NCBI RefSeq assembly: GCF_014641635.1
Contig: NZ_BMIC01000001.1
Coordinates: 1,060,641-1,124,640, forward strand
DNA: 64,000 nt
From: Aquaticitalea lipolytica
GTDB taxonomy: Bacteria; Bacteroidota; Bacteroidia; Flavobacteriales; Flavobacteriaceae
Direction: 5' to 3'
A program made the translations under genes and the position numbers. Numbering within the stretch: position 1 is the first letter of the stretch; each line of letters starts with the position of its first letter. The notes below the pieces were generated by a model. The model had not been told where the DNA came from. It did no database searches and saw only the letters and a list, made by a program, of their open reading frames with translations. Of this stretch, positions 32,802 to 42,134 are shown in pieces.

Positions 32802-34190
32802 ATGCAAAACATTCAATCTTACGTTAATCAACATAAAGAAAGATTCCTAAACGAGCTTATTGAGCTTTTAAAAATACCATCAATAAGTGCAGATTCAGCC
32901 TATAAAAACGATGTGTTAAAAACAGCCGATGAAATTAAAATAAGCCTTGAAAAAGCAGGTTGTAACCATGTAGAAATATGTAAAACAGATGGCTACCCTA
33001 TTGTTTACGGAGAAAAAATTATTGATAAAAACCTACCTACAATATTGGTTTATGGTCACTACGATGTGCAACCACCAGATCCTTTAAATTTATGGAACTC
33101 ACCTCCTTTTGAGCCAGTAATTAAAAACACAGAACTTCACCCTGAAGGTGCAATTTTTGCGCGTGGTGCATGTGATGATAAAGGACAAATGTATATGCAC
33201 GTTAAGGCTCTAGAGTTTATGACATCTACAAACCAACTGCCTTGTAATGTAAAGTTTATGATCGAGGGTGAAGAGGAAGTTGGCAGTGTTAATCTTTCAA
33301 AATTTGTTAAAACAAATCAAGAGAAACTTAAAAACGATGTTATTTTAATTTCTGATACAGGAATGATTTCTAAAGACACACCATCAATAACTACAGGTTT
33401 ACGTGGTTTAAGTTATGTTGAAGTTGAAGTTACTGGTCCAAACAGAGATTTACATTCAGGGTTATATGGTGGAGCTGTTGCTAATCCGATTAATATTTTA
33501 TCTAAAATGATAGCATCTCTACATGATGAAAATAACCATATCACTATTCCTGGTTTTTATGATAAGGTTGAAGAATTATCAAAAGCTGAAAGAGAACAAA
33601 TGGCTAAAGCGCCTTTTTCATTAGAAAATTATAAAAAAGCTTTAGACATTGAGGCTGTTTATGGTGAAGAAGGTTATACAACTAATGAACGTAATTCTAT
33701 CAGACCAACATTAGATGTTAATGGTATTTGGGGAGGATATACTGGCGAAGGTGCTAAAACAGTGATTGCAAGTAAGGCGTATGCTAAAATTTCGATGCGT
33801 TTAGTACCTCATCAAGATTGGGAAGAAATAACTCAACTATTCAAAAAACACTTCGAAAGTATTGCTCCTAAAGGTGCAAGAGTAAAAGTAACACCTCATC
33901 ATGGTGGACAAGGTTATGTAACACCAATTGACAGTATTGGTTATAAAGCTGCAAGTAAAGCTTACCAAGATTCATTTGGAAAAGAACCAATTCCGCAGCG
34001 TAGTGGAGGAAGTATTCCTATTGTAGCGTTATTTGAACAAGAGCTTAAAAGCAAAACCATTTTAATGGGATTCGGCTTAGATAGCGACGCTATACATTCG
34101 CCAAACGAACATTTTGGTGTTTGGAACTACTTAAAAGGAATTGAAACTATTCCTTTATTTTATAAGTATTTTACTGAGTTAAGTAAATAA
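32802..34190 (+). CDS. M20-family dipeptidase
   Basis: This metallopeptidase of about 462 residues has the M20 metal-site motifs VYGHYDVQPP, ARGACDDKGQ and IEGEEEVGS, plus a dimerisation insert (DLHSGLYGG). It hydrolyses dipeptides in the cytoplasm (CNDP/PepV-like group). The ATG at 32802 is chosen because of the -7 box that overlaps the earlier TTG. It is a single gene, with a bidirectional terminator after it at 34211-34245. It is the first chromosomal gene beyond the element. Confidence 0.93.
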   Translation: MQNIQSYVNQHKERFLNELIELLKIPSISADSAYKNDVLKTADEIKISLEKAGCNHVEICKTDGYPIVYGEKIIDKNLPTILVYGHYDVQPPDPLNLWNSPPFEPVIKNTELHPEGAIFARGACDDKGQMYMHVKALEFMTSTNQLPCNVKFMIEGEEEVGSVNLSKFVKTNQEKLKNDVILISDTGMISKDTPSITTGLRGLSYVEVEVTGPNRDLHSGLYGGAVANPINILSKMIASLHDENNHITIPGFYDKVEELSKAEREQMAKAPFSLENYKKALDIEAVYGEEGYTTNERNSIRPTLDVNGIWGGYTGEGAKTVIASKAYAKISMRLVPHQDWEEITQLFKKHFESIAPKGARVKVTPHHGGQGYVTPIDSIGYKAASKAYQDSFGKEPIPQRSGGSIPIVALFEQELKSKTILMGFGLDSDAIHSPNEHFGVWNYLKGIETIPLFYKYFTELSK

Positions 34191-34210
34191 CTTCTATCAA
34201 AATTCATAAA

Positions 34211-34245
34211 AAAAAATCCGCTCACTAAAAATGAACGGATTTTTT
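34211..34245. terminator. Bidirectional terminator
   Basis: AAAAAATCCG pairs with CGGATTTTTT around a 15-nt loop. It serves the dipeptidase gene and the convergent M28 peptidase gene. Confidence 0.85.
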
Positions 34246-34265
34246 ATTTTAAAGCAAAATGAAAT

Positions 34266-35630
34266 TTATTCTTTTACAATTTTATATGTTCCTGTTTTTT
34301 GAGCAGACTTTATATTTATAAAGTAAACTCCACTTGAAATATCCTTTAAGCTAATTGTATTTTGTTGTTGCTGTATAGTTTTAGTAAGCATTAATTTTCC
34401 TGATATATTATATAAACTTACAATAGCTTCTTCATCAAAGTTCAATTCAATTTTTAAATCGTTTTTTACTGGATTTGGATGAATTGTAATTTCATCTTTA
34501 GTAAAAGCAGACAAACCTAATGTGTTAAAAAGGAAACATTCACTACGCTCTGTACATGTTCCTGAAGTTACTTCTACCGCAAATGTTCCATTAAATGTTG
34601 GTGAAAAAGATTGATTTGTGGCTCCAGAAATTGCCATATTAGTATCGCAATTATACCATTGGTATGTTGCTGAAGCTTCATTTGCTGTTAATGTAGTTGC
34701 ATTGGCAGTAATAGTATTATCAACACTTACCAAACCACCTTTAGTAGCCATATAGCCTAATATTATTTTCGCTAATTGATGATAGTATGGCAAATCTAAA
34801 GTACTATATCTATCTCCAGATGTATGATAAAAAGGTGTTTGGTCATTAGTTTCCCACGATTCACCAACTAAAACCGCTGAATAGCCTCTGTTCCAAAAAC
34901 GAGAATGATCACTGTTTGGTGTTCCAGGATTAACAACATTTACTACAAGGTTAAAACCATAGGTAGGATTGTTTAAAACTGCAATAATATCATCTTTCAT
35001 TGCAATAGAATTTGCAATTGGTCTTACATCGATATCAAAATTATTATCACCATTACCATCATAACCCATCATATCAATATTTAAAACACCTAAAATGTTA
35101 TCGCCATTATTAAAAGCCTCAGTTGCATAATGATTTGCTCCTAAAAGGCCATTTTCTTCTTGGTCCCAAAGGGCATAAACAATTGTATTATCAAAACACT
35201 GTTTAGATAAAATTCTTGCAATTTCTAGAACAGCAATTGTACCACTAGCATTATCATCAGCACAATAATTAGCAACCGAATCGTAATGAGCACAAATTAT
35301 ATAAATGTTATTCGGATTTGTTTTTCCTAGTTGAGTTGCAATAATATTTCTGCCGTTTGCACTATAAACTTGATCTGTGATAGTCAAATTATTATACTGC
35401 TCAAACTCTTGCTTTATATAATCTGCTGCAATATCGTTATTACTACTTACTCTATTAAGTATAGTTACTGTATTGCCATCTACAACAGTTGGAATTTCTC
35501 CAGAAAATTCTTGAACTTTTAAAGAAAGCGTATCTAAATTAACTAAATTAATTAATTCATTAATAGACTGTGAATACGATATTGTTGAAAACAATATAGC
35601 GCATAACAAATTAATAATCAGTTTGTTCAT
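34266..35630 (-). CDS. Secreted M28 aminopeptidase with T9SS sorting domain
   Basis: This 454-residue exported protein has a signal peptide (about 1-20, ending SYSQ) and an M28 zinc peptidase domain with CAHYDSV, CADDNASG, DQEENGLLG and NSDHSRFW supplying the expected metal ligands. An Ig-like/PKD-like linker (ATYQWYNCDTN) precedes the C-terminal type A sorting domain (IHPNPVKNDL, then ISGKLMLT, SSGVYFINI). It is delivered outside the cell by the type IX system and releases amino acids from peptides. A -7 box TATATTTG lies at 35656-35663 on its strand. Confidence 0.92.
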   Translation of the reverse strand: MNKLIINLLCAILFSTISYSQSINELINLVNLDTLSLKVQEFSGEIPTVVDGNTVTILNRVSSNNDIAADYIKQEFEQYNNLTITDQVYSANGRNIIATQLGKTNPNNIYIICAHYDSVANYCADDNASGTIAVLEIARILSKQCFDNTIVYALWDQEENGLLGANHYATEAFNNGDNILGVLNIDMMGYDGNGDNNFDIDVRPIANSIAMKDDIIAVLNNPTYGFNLVVNVVNPGTPNSDHSRFWNRGYSAVLVGESWETNDQTPFYHTSGDRYSTLDLPYYHQLAKIILGYMATKGGLVSVDNTITANATTLTANEASATYQWYNCDTNMAISGATNQSFSPTFNGTFAVEVTSGTCTERSECFLFNTLGLSAFTKDEITIHPNPVKNDLKIELNFDEEAIVSLYNISGKLMLTKTIQQQQNTISLKDISSGVYFINIKSAQKTGTYKIVKE

Positions 35631-35655
35631 TTTGGGTTTTTATTGTAATAAGCAT

Positions 35656-35663
35656 CAAATATA
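35656..35663 (-). promoter_or_regulatory. -7 box for the M28 peptidase gene
   Basis: Minus-strand TATATTTG matches the consensus, 25 nt before the start codon. The -33 partner is not clear. Confidence 0.45.
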
Positions 35664-35694
35664 GTGTATTTTAACAAAATTTAAGTTGAATTAA

Positions 35695-35729
35695 TTTGTA
35701 TATATTATTTTTTATTCTACATTTGTAGA
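35695..35729 (+). promoter_or_regulatory. Promoter and overlapping BlaI-type operator
   Basis: TTG (35696-35698) and TACATTTG (35718-35725) are 19 nt apart, an ideal Bacteroidetes promoter. The dyad TCTAC-attt-GTAGA (35716-35729) covers the -7 box and resembles the TACAnnTGTA core bound by BlaI/MecI repressors. It implies self-repression of the following pair. Confidence 0.75.
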
Positions 35730-35752
35730 GTACATTCTAAAAACGTAGAGCA

Positions 35753-36118
35753 ATGCAATTAACTAAAACAGAGGAAGACTTAATGAACCATCTATGGAAA
35801 CTGGAGAAAGCTTTCATGAAAGATTTATTAGATGCTTATCCAGAGCCAAAACCTGCAACAACAACAGTTGCAACGTTGTTAAAGCGAATGACAGATAAGA
35901 AATTTGTTGGTTATACATTGTATGGTAAATCACGAGAATACTACCCTTTGGTTAAGAAGAAAGATTACTTTTCAAAACACGTTAATGGTCTAATAAAAAA
36001 CTTTTTTAATGATAGTGCCTCACAATTTGCATCCTTTTTTACTAAAGAAACCGATTTAACAAAAGAAGAATTGGAAGACCTAAAAAAACTCATAGATAAC
36101 GAAATTAAAAACAAATAA
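35753..36118 (+). CDS. BlaI/MecI-family repressor (first copy)
   Basis: This 121-residue winged-helix repressor has LTKTEEDLMNHLWKLEKAFM at the front (LTKTEEDLMNHLW), TTTVATLLKRMTDK as the recognition region and GKSREYYPLV as the wing. In staphylococci BlaI is inactivated by cleavage when the partner BlaR1 is stimulated. It lies 2 nt upstream of an M56 peptidase gene. The operator at 35716-35729 lies directly upstream. The stimulus is not necessarily a beta-lactam in this phylum. Confidence 0.92.
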   Translation: MQLTKTEEDLMNHLWKLEKAFMKDLLDAYPEPKPATTTVATLLKRMTDKKFVGYTLYGKSREYYPLVKKKDYFSKHVNGLIKNFFNDSASQFASFFTKETDLTKEELEDLKKLIDNEIKNK

Positions 36119-36120
36119 TC

Positions 36121-37776
36121 ATGCTCATCTACATTCTAAAATTCTCGGCTTGTTTATTCATTTTTATGGCATTTTATAAATTGTTTTTAGAAAGAGAGAC
36201 AATGCATCAATTAAAGCGTTTTTACTTGTTATTTGCTTTGGTTTTATCTATTGGTTTTCCTTTGATAACCTTCACTCAATTTGTTGAACCTGTAACAATC
36301 ACCCAAAATTTTACGAATGCACAACAAATTGTATTTGAACATGAAGCAATTGAGCAAACTAGTTTATGGGATTATTTACCTCAGCTATTATGGACAGTCT
36401 ATGGTATTGGTGTATTAATTTTTAGTTTAAAGTTTGTGTTAAACCTCAATGTTATTTTTAAAAAGATCCATTGTAACCCAAAATTAAAAGCTCATCGTTA
36501 TATAAATGTGTTATTAAATGATGAAGTAACTCCTCACACGTTTTTTAATTATATCTTTTTAAATAAATATAAATACGAATCGCAACAAATTCCTCAAGAA
36601 GTCTTTATACATGAACAAACTCATGCTGAACAAAAACATAGTTTAGATATCTTATTTATTGAATTATTACAAATACTATTTTGGTTTAATCCACTCCTCT
36701 ATTTTATAAAAAGAGATATTAAACTTAATCACGAATTTTTAGCAGATAAAGCTGTTTTGCTTAACGGGATACAGCCTTCGCAGTATCAACAACTATTATT
36801 AGCATTCTCATCAAATGCAGCAGAACCTCAATTGGCTAATGCCATCAATTATTCATCAATCAAAAAACGATTTACAATTATGAAAACACAAACATCAAAA
36901 CAAAAAATGTGGTTAAGAAGCTTATTACTTCTACCATTAGTTGCACTAACACTTTATGGATTTAGTGAAAGAAAGGAAGTAGTAAATGGAGAAATCTTAA
37001 CAAGTTTAGAAATAATAGAGACGCTAGATTTATTTTTAAATGAAAACGGAGAGCTTTTACTTAACGATAAAGTTGTAACACTATTAGAGATTAAAAACTT
37101 ATTTCAGCAAAACAAGAATTTGCAAGTATCTGTAAAGATATATCCAGATGCAAACAAAGAAATTAAAGATAATATTTTCTCTGATTTAAGAACTATTGGC
37201 ATTAAAAAGATAACTATCTGTACTAGTCAAGTTGATGAATTTTTAAATCAACAAAAAGCAACTCCAGAAGAAGTTGCAGAATACAACAAGTTAGCTAAAA
37301 AATACAATGCACAACCAAAAGAGAAGCGTGTTGTTAAGTTAGATGATCTAAAACGTTTGGAATACATTTATAACAAAATGTCTAAAGACCAAAAAGCATC
37401 TTCAGAACCATTTCCAGATTGTCCACCTCCTCCACCAGCACCAAAAGTAATTAAAGGAAAAGAGTTACCGCCTCCTCCACCAATTCCAGCTGATGCAACA
37501 CCTACTCAAAAAAAGAAAATGCAAAATGCTGTGGATGATTACAACAATAAAGTACCACCTCCACCTCCTCCACCAGCGCCAAAATCGCCTTTAGACCACG
37601 TCATTGAAATGGCTAAAAAAGGAGCTTCGTTTTATTATGAAGGAAAGTCAATTTCATCAGACGAAGCTATAAGTTTACTAAAGAAAAATGATAAACTTAA
37701 TATTTCAACAAAAGAATCAAATTCTAAGCAACCAAAGGTTTATATCACTACAAAACCAATTGTAATTAAGAATTAA
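36121..37776 (+). CDS. M56 (BlaR1-like) metallopeptidase with an ExbD-like periplasmic region
   Basis: This 551-residue membrane protein has TM segments near 5-22, 34-50 and 88-110, and the M56 zinc motif HEQTH at 164-168 with a downstream Glu in LNHEFLAD. A further TM is at about 265-282. Residues about 302-368 (LNENGELLLNDKVVT, IKIYPDANKEI) resemble ExbD/TolR periplasmic domains. A proline-rich tail carries three runs such as PPPPPAPK and ends with a small unassigned domain. BlaR1-type proteins cut their repressor on sensing a signal; here no penicillin-binding domain is present, so the signal is different. Confidence 0.85.
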   Translation: MLIYILKFSACLFIFMAFYKLFLERETMHQLKRFYLLFALVLSIGFPLITFTQFVEPVTITQNFTNAQQIVFEHEAIEQTSLWDYLPQLLWTVYGIGVLIFSLKFVLNLNVIFKKIHCNPKLKAHRYINVLLNDEVTPHTFFNYIFLNKYKYESQQIPQEVFIHEQTHAEQKHSLDILFIELLQILFWFNPLLYFIKRDIKLNHEFLADKAVLLNGIQPSQYQQLLLAFSSNAAEPQLANAINYSSIKKRFTIMKTQTSKQKMWLRSLLLLPLVALTLYGFSERKEVVNGEILTSLEIIETLDLFLNENGELLLNDKVVTLLEIKNLFQQNKNLQVSVKIYPDANKEIKDNIFSDLRTIGIKKITICTSQVDEFLNQQKATPEEVAEYNKLAKKYNAQPKEKRVVKLDDLKRLEYIYNKMSKDQKASSEPFPDCPPPPPAPKVIKGKELPPPPPIPADATPTQKKKMQNAVDDYNNKVPPPPPPPAPKSPLDHVIEMAKKGASFYYEGKSISSDEAISLLKKNDKLNISTKESNSKQPKVYITTKPIVIKN

Positions 37777-37792
37777 AAAAATCAAAACCTAT

Positions 37793-37831
37793 AAAAAGAC
37801 CTTTCAATTTGATGATTTGAAAGGTCTTTTT
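37793..37831 (+). terminator. Terminator after the first M56 gene
   Basis: AAAAAGACCTTTCAA pairs with TTGAAAGGTCTTTTT around a short loop, a very strong intrinsic terminator. Confidence 0.88.
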
Positions 37832-37878
37832 CATTAAATCATGTAACAAATTCACTAACTTAACGTTCTAATAGACAA

Positions 37879-37902
37879 CCTGTCCTGAGCGTAGTCGAAG
37901 GG
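37879..37902. repeat. CCTGAGCGTAGTCGAAGG-type dispersed repeat
   Basis: The stretch CCTGTCCTGAGCGTAGTCG followed by AAGGG resembles a short sequence dispersed in many Bacteroidetes genomes (from memory). It lies 23 nt before the DUF4407 start. Confidence 0.5.
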
Positions 37903-37924
37903 TCAATCAAAATCAAATCACGTT

Positions 37925-39025
37925 ATGTTAAAAAAATTCTTCATTGTCTGTTCTGGGTCTGACACAGATATTCTCGACAACTGTTCTATAGGAGAACAAA
38001 ATAAATACGCAGGTATTGGCGCTACCGTATTTTTTACAGCTGTTATGGCTACAATTGCTGCTAGCTATGCACTTTATACTGTTTTTGATAATCTTTATAC
38101 TTCAATTGGTTTTGGATTAATTTGGGGTTTACTCATTTTTAATTTAGATAGATTCATTGTTTCCACTATTAAAAAACGTAATAGTGTAATGGATGAATTA
38201 ATACAAGCCACTCCACGTATTATTCTTGCAGTTATTATTGCAGTTGTGATTTCTAAACCTTTAGAATTAAAAATTTTTGAAAAGGAAATTAATCAAGTCC
38301 TTTTAGAACAAAAAAATGAACTGACACTTGCTAATAAAGATCAAATAGCATTACAATTTAATCCTACGGTTGAAGGATTACAGAACGATATTAATAGCTT
38401 ACAATCTGAAATTACTACTAAAGAAACAGAAGTGAATGCCCTTTATGACACTTATATTACAGAAGCCGAAGGGACTGCTGGTACAAAACTATTAGGCAAA
38501 GGACCTGTTTATGCTGAAAAAAGAGAAAAACATGATGCTGCATTAGCAGAATTACAACAGCTAAAAACAGATAATAAAGCAAAAATCACAGCAATTGAAG
38601 GTCAAATTGTACAATTACAAAACGATTATAATACACAAGTAGCCTCAACCCAACCAATAATTGACGGTTTTGATGGATTAATGGCTCGTGTTAATGCCTT
38701 AAGTAAATTACCTTGGCTGCCTTCATTTTTTATATTTCTACTATTTCTGGCTATTGAAACATCACCTATTTTCGCCAAATTGTTATCACCAAAAGGCGAA
38801 TACGATTATAAGTTAGAGGATGCTGAAACTGCAGTAAAAACTTGGGTAGAACAAAAGGTTAATGAGCGTAATATTCTTTTAAAAACTGATATGTCAATCA
38901 ACAATAAAATTTACAATGATATTGCTGAAGAAGATGAATTATACCAATACAAGCGAAAAAAAGCTCGCGAACTAATGCAATTGCAAGCTGATGCTTTTTT
39001 TAAACATCAGAAAAATGCGTTGTAA
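37925..39025 (+). CDS. DUF4407 membrane protein
   Basis: This 366-residue protein has four predicted TM segments (about 33-52, 60-78, 98-115, 258-278) and a long periplasmic or cytoplasmic coiled coil (about 140-245). The first TM pair contains FGLIWGLLIFNLDRFIV (LLIFNLDRFIV), characteristic of DUF4407. Function is unknown; the four-helix plus coiled-coil plan recalls mechanosensor or organiser proteins. Its stop abuts the stop of the convergent STAS gene with no spacer. Confidence 0.85.
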   Translation: MLKKFFIVCSGSDTDILDNCSIGEQNKYAGIGATVFFTAVMATIAASYALYTVFDNLYTSIGFGLIWGLLIFNLDRFIVSTIKKRNSVMDELIQATPRIILAVIIAVVISKPLELKIFEKEINQVLLEQKNELTLANKDQIALQFNPTVEGLQNDINSLQSEITTKETEVNALYDTYITEAEGTAGTKLLGKGPVYAEKREKHDAALAELQQLKTDNKAKITAIEGQIVQLQNDYNTQVASTQPIIDGFDGLMARVNALSKLPWLPSFFIFLLFLAIETSPIFAKLLSPKGEYDYKLEDAETAVKTWVEQKVNERNILLKTDMSINNKIYNDIAEEDELYQYKRKKARELMQLQADAFFKHQKNAL

Positions 39026-39304
39026 TTAAGCTGCGCTTTCAGATTTAAAATGTTCATATAAATCATCGCAACCTAAACCTATTATCGATAAGTTTTTGTG
39101 TTTTGTTATTGACTCATTATGAAGTTGTGCTAAAGCATTAACACCATAAGTATCTATACTTTCTAAATCTTCGATACTCAAAGTTAACGAACTAAATTTA
39201 TCGAAAATATTTTTAAATTCATTTTGAAAAACAGCCACATTCTGTCTGTTTAGAACACCCTTTATTTTAAAATGGTTGTTGTAGTGTGTAATTTGAAGAT
39301 TCAT
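39026..39304 (-). CDS. STAS-domain protein (anti-sigma-factor-antagonist-like)
   Basis: This 92-residue single STAS domain has IKGVLNRQNVAVFQNEF, LTLSIEDLESIDTYGV (SIEDLESIDTYGV) and HKNLSIIGL. In SpoIIAA a Ser after the Asp is phosphorylated; here the match is DTYG, so Thr could take that role. No kinase or sigma gene is adjacent. It probably works with partners elsewhere. Confidence 0.75.
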   Translation of the reverse strand: MNLQITHYNNHFKIKGVLNRQNVAVFQNEFKNIFDKFSSLTLSIEDLESIDTYGVNALAQLHNESITKHKNLSIIGLGCDDLYEHFKSESAA

Positions 39305-39489
39305 AATAACATAATTTAAACTGGTTAAACGTTTGAGGGGATTATGCTATTAATCAAAGTATTACAGAGTAAATATCTGTTTATAAAATGAGCCGTCAAA
39401 AGATATTCGTTGAAATGACTTCTAGTATCGTTGAAAATATATAAAGTTCTCTACGGCACTATAACACGCACACTTATAGGTTATTATGA

Positions 39490-40737
39490 TTAGAACTTTC
39501 TGTCAGGTAAGTACATTGTCATATCTAAAGACGTCTTTTTATCTGAAATTATTTCAGATACTAATTTACCAGTTCCTGTTCCCATACTCCAGCCCATCAT
39601 GGCATGTCCAGCTGCAATTGTTAGGTTATTACATTTTGAAGATTTACCAATATATGGTAATCCGTCTGGCGATACTGGTCGTAATCCGCAAGCTGCATTT
39701 TCTTTTTCTTCAGAAGTTAATTTAATTTCAGGGTAATAACGCGTCGCTGCATTTGCAATAGCTTCAACTCTAACTCTATTTATATTATGGTTTATTCCTG
39801 CAATTTCCATTGTACCTGCAAACCGTGTAAAGCCATTCATAGGAGTTACAGCAACTTTTGCCTCAGCTAAAATAGAAGGAATTTGAATTCCAGTATTCTG
39901 ATTTGTATTAATTCTGTAACCTTTTCCTGCTTGTAAAAGTAGTTTTAACCCTAGCTTTTTACTTAATATATGACTCCATGATCCTGCAGCTAGAACAAAT
40001 TCATCTGCCTTAAAAGTTTGATTGTTAGTTTTAATAGAAACAATTTTCCTATTTACTACTTCTAAATCTTCAACTTTCTCATTTGAGTAAAAAGTAACTC
40101 CAACAGCTTTTAAATGTGCTTTCATTTCATCCATAAACTCCTGTGGTGTTGTATGTGAATCACATTTATAAAAAGTTGCTCCTTTAACATTCAAATTAAT
40201 ATTAGGCTCTAAAGCTTCTAATTCCTTTACGCTAATCTCTTCAGCATCTAATCCTTCACGTTTAGCTAAACGCGCTGTCTCAACCTCTTCTTCCAACATT
40301 TTTTCAGTTTGGCAAAGCATTAATAATCCTTTTTTTTCATAGTGAAATGTGAAACTTTCATCACGTTTTATATCATCATATAAATCTTGACTCATTAAGG
40401 AAATATCTTTTATTGCTGGAATGGCTTTATTAACATGACTGGCATTACATGATTTATTGAATGCTAATGTCCATTTTAAAAAATCAGAATCTAGACGCGG
40501 CTTGATGTATAACGGACTTGCAGAATTAAGCATCCATTTTAGCCCCTTTTTCATAACTCCAGGAGCAGACAAAGGTACGATATGGCTAGGCGACAAATAT
40601 CCTGCATTTACATATGAAGCTCCTCCATCCATATTAGATTGATCAATTATAGTTACTTGATTACCTTCCTTTTGAAGATAATAAGCAGAACATAATCCTA
40701 TGATTCCGCCTCCAATTATAATTACTTTTTTATTCAT
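39490..40737 (-). CDS. FAD-dependent D-amino-acid/hydroxyproline dehydrogenase (DadA-like)
   Basis: This 415-residue flavoprotein has the N-terminal dinucleotide-binding motif GGGIIGLCSAYYL and the C-terminal DAO-family GLRPVSPDGLPYIG and GHAMMGWSMGTGTG. It is 1 nt downstream of a 4-hydroxyproline epimerase gene. That pairing indicates oxidation of cis-4-hydroxy-D-proline to pyrroline-4-hydroxy-2-carboxylate. No signal peptide is evident. The substrate is inferred from context. Confidence 0.88.
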   Translation of the reverse strand: MNKKVIIIGGGIIGLCSAYYLQKEGNQVTIIDQSNMDGGASYVNAGYLSPSHIVPLSAPGVMKKGLKWMLNSASPLYIKPRLDSDFLKWTLAFNKSCNASHVNKAIPAIKDISLMSQDLYDDIKRDESFTFHYEKKGLLMLCQTEKMLEEEVETARLAKREGLDAEEISVKELEALEPNINLNVKGATFYKCDSHTTPQEFMDEMKAHLKAVGVTFYSNEKVEDLEVVNRKIVSIKTNNQTFKADEFVLAAGSWSHILSKKLGLKLLLQAGKGYRINTNQNTGIQIPSILAEAKVAVTPMNGFTRFAGTMEIAGINHNINRVRVEAIANAATRYYPEIKLTSEEKENAACGLRPVSPDGLPYIGKSSKCNNLTIAAGHAMMGWSMGTGTGKLVSEIISDKKTSLDMTMYLPDRKF

Positions 40738-40738
40738 A

Positions 40739-41749
40739 TTATATCACTTGAAATCCGAAAGCATAAGGATCATCATCAGTATCTATTGTTATGGTATTAT
40801 GTCCATAAATTTTTGCCCAACCTTTTACACTAGGTATAATAGCTAATTTCCCACCTAAAACGGTTTCCTTTTCAACTCTTCCAATAAATTTACTTCCTAT
40901 AAAACTCTCGTGTATAAAGTCTTCACCAACCTTAAGTTTTCCTTTAGCATGTAATTGTGCCAATCTTGCTGAAGTTCCTGTTCCGCAAGGGCTTCTATCT
41001 ATAGCTTTATCTCCATAAAATACTGCATTTCTACCATGTGATGATGGGTCAATTGGGTTACCTGTCCAAAGCATATGTGTTACATCTTTTATGGTTTCAT
41101 TTTCTGGATGAATAAATTTATTTGGGTATTTATCATTTATGCGCTGTCTTACAATTTGTGAAAACTGAATTATTTTAGAAGCTGAATAATTATGTACTCC
41201 TGAGAAGTTTTGCTGTGGATCTACAATTGCATAATAGTTCCCACCATAAGCAACATCAAAACTAATTTCACCTAATTCTGGGCACTCAACAGTTAGATTT
41301 TCAGCAGCTAAAAAACTTTTAACATTGGTTAATTTTACCCAATCTACTTTAGTGCCTGTTTGCTGATATTCAATTTCAACTAAACCTGCTGGTGCCTCCA
41401 TTTTTATTTTTCCAGGAATTTTTGGAATTACTAATCCTTCTTCAATAGCAATTGTAATTGTTCCAATTGTTCCATGTCCACACATAGGTAAACATCCAGA
41501 TGTTTCAATAAACAAAATGGCAAAATCATTTTCAGGATTGTGAGGTGGATATAAAATAGAGCCACTCATCATATCATGCCCACGAGGTTCAAACATTAAG
41601 CCTTTTCGTATCCAATCGTATTCATTTAAAAAGTGTTGACGCTTCTCACTCATAGTATTTCCGACTAGCTTAGGACCACCATCTTTTACAACTCTAACAG
41701 GGTTTCCGCAAGTATGTGCGTCGATACAAACAAAGGTGTTTTGACTCAT
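40739..41749 (-). CDS. 4-hydroxyproline epimerase (proline racemase family)
   Basis: This 336-residue enzyme has both catalytic Cys: the MCGHGTIG motif and the SPCGTGTSARLA motif. It interconverts trans-4-hydroxy-L-proline and cis-4-hydroxy-D-proline. The family also contains 3-hydroxyproline dehydratases, which lack one Cys; both are present here, so epimerase is the better call. It starts the pathway continued by the adjacent oxidase, the DapA-like enzyme at 47.6-48.5 kb and the semialdehyde dehydrogenase at 45.6-47.2 kb. Confidence 0.92.
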   Translation of the reverse strand: MSQNTFVCIDAHTCGNPVRVVKDGGPKLVGNTMSEKRQHFLNEYDWIRKGLMFEPRGHDMMSGSILYPPHNPENDFAILFIETSGCLPMCGHGTIGTITIAIEEGLVIPKIPGKIKMEAPAGLVEIEYQQTGTKVDWVKLTNVKSFLAAENLTVECPELGEISFDVAYGGNYYAIVDPQQNFSGVHNYSASKIIQFSQIVRQRINDKYPNKFIHPENETIKDVTHMLWTGNPIDPSSHGRNAVFYGDKAIDRSPCGTGTSARLAQLHAKGKLKVGEDFIHESFIGSKFIGRVEKETVLGGKLAIIPSVKGWAKIYGHNTITIDTDDDPYAFGFQVI

Positions 41750-42100
41750 TGAGATAATTACTTTTTATTTAAAAATTTTATGATAAACATACCTGCTTTA
41801 TAGTAAGTGTAAAGTTATAATTTTTTAACTCATTTTAATTTATTTATAGTCATCAAATATTTTAATTTCTACAAAAAAATTCAATAATATTTCTTTCTAA
41901 AGATCTTTTTAATTCTAAACCTAATGCTTAAGATAATATTGCTTCATTTAGCATGAGTTAATTTATTGATTTTAATATTTGTTTTTAACTTATTATTAAC
42001 ATTATTCTTAATGATTATTCATTAAAAGCATGTTTATATTAGCTATTTATTAATTTATTATGATTTTATATAAGAATGTTTTATAGAATAGTTTTTTCAA
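41750..42100. other. AT-rich intergenic region between divergent genes
   Basis: Between the epimerase start and the promoter of the T9SS gene are about 350 nt of very AT-rich DNA. No ORF, hairpin or clear minus-strand promoter was found. Confidence 0.4.
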
Positions 42101-42108
42101 TACATTTG
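42101..42108 (+). promoter_or_regulatory. -7 box for the T9SS-sorted protein gene
   Basis: TACATTTG fits TAnnTTTG and lies 27 nt before the ATG at 42135, supporting that start over 42126. Confidence 0.5.
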
Positions 42109-42134
42109 CCTAATATTCTAAAACTATGTTACTT

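Noticed and set aside
37420-37600. Tandem CCACCTCCTCCA stretches as a DNA repeat or CRISPR-like array
   Set aside because: They encode in-frame proline runs inside the M56 protein and have no spacer structure.
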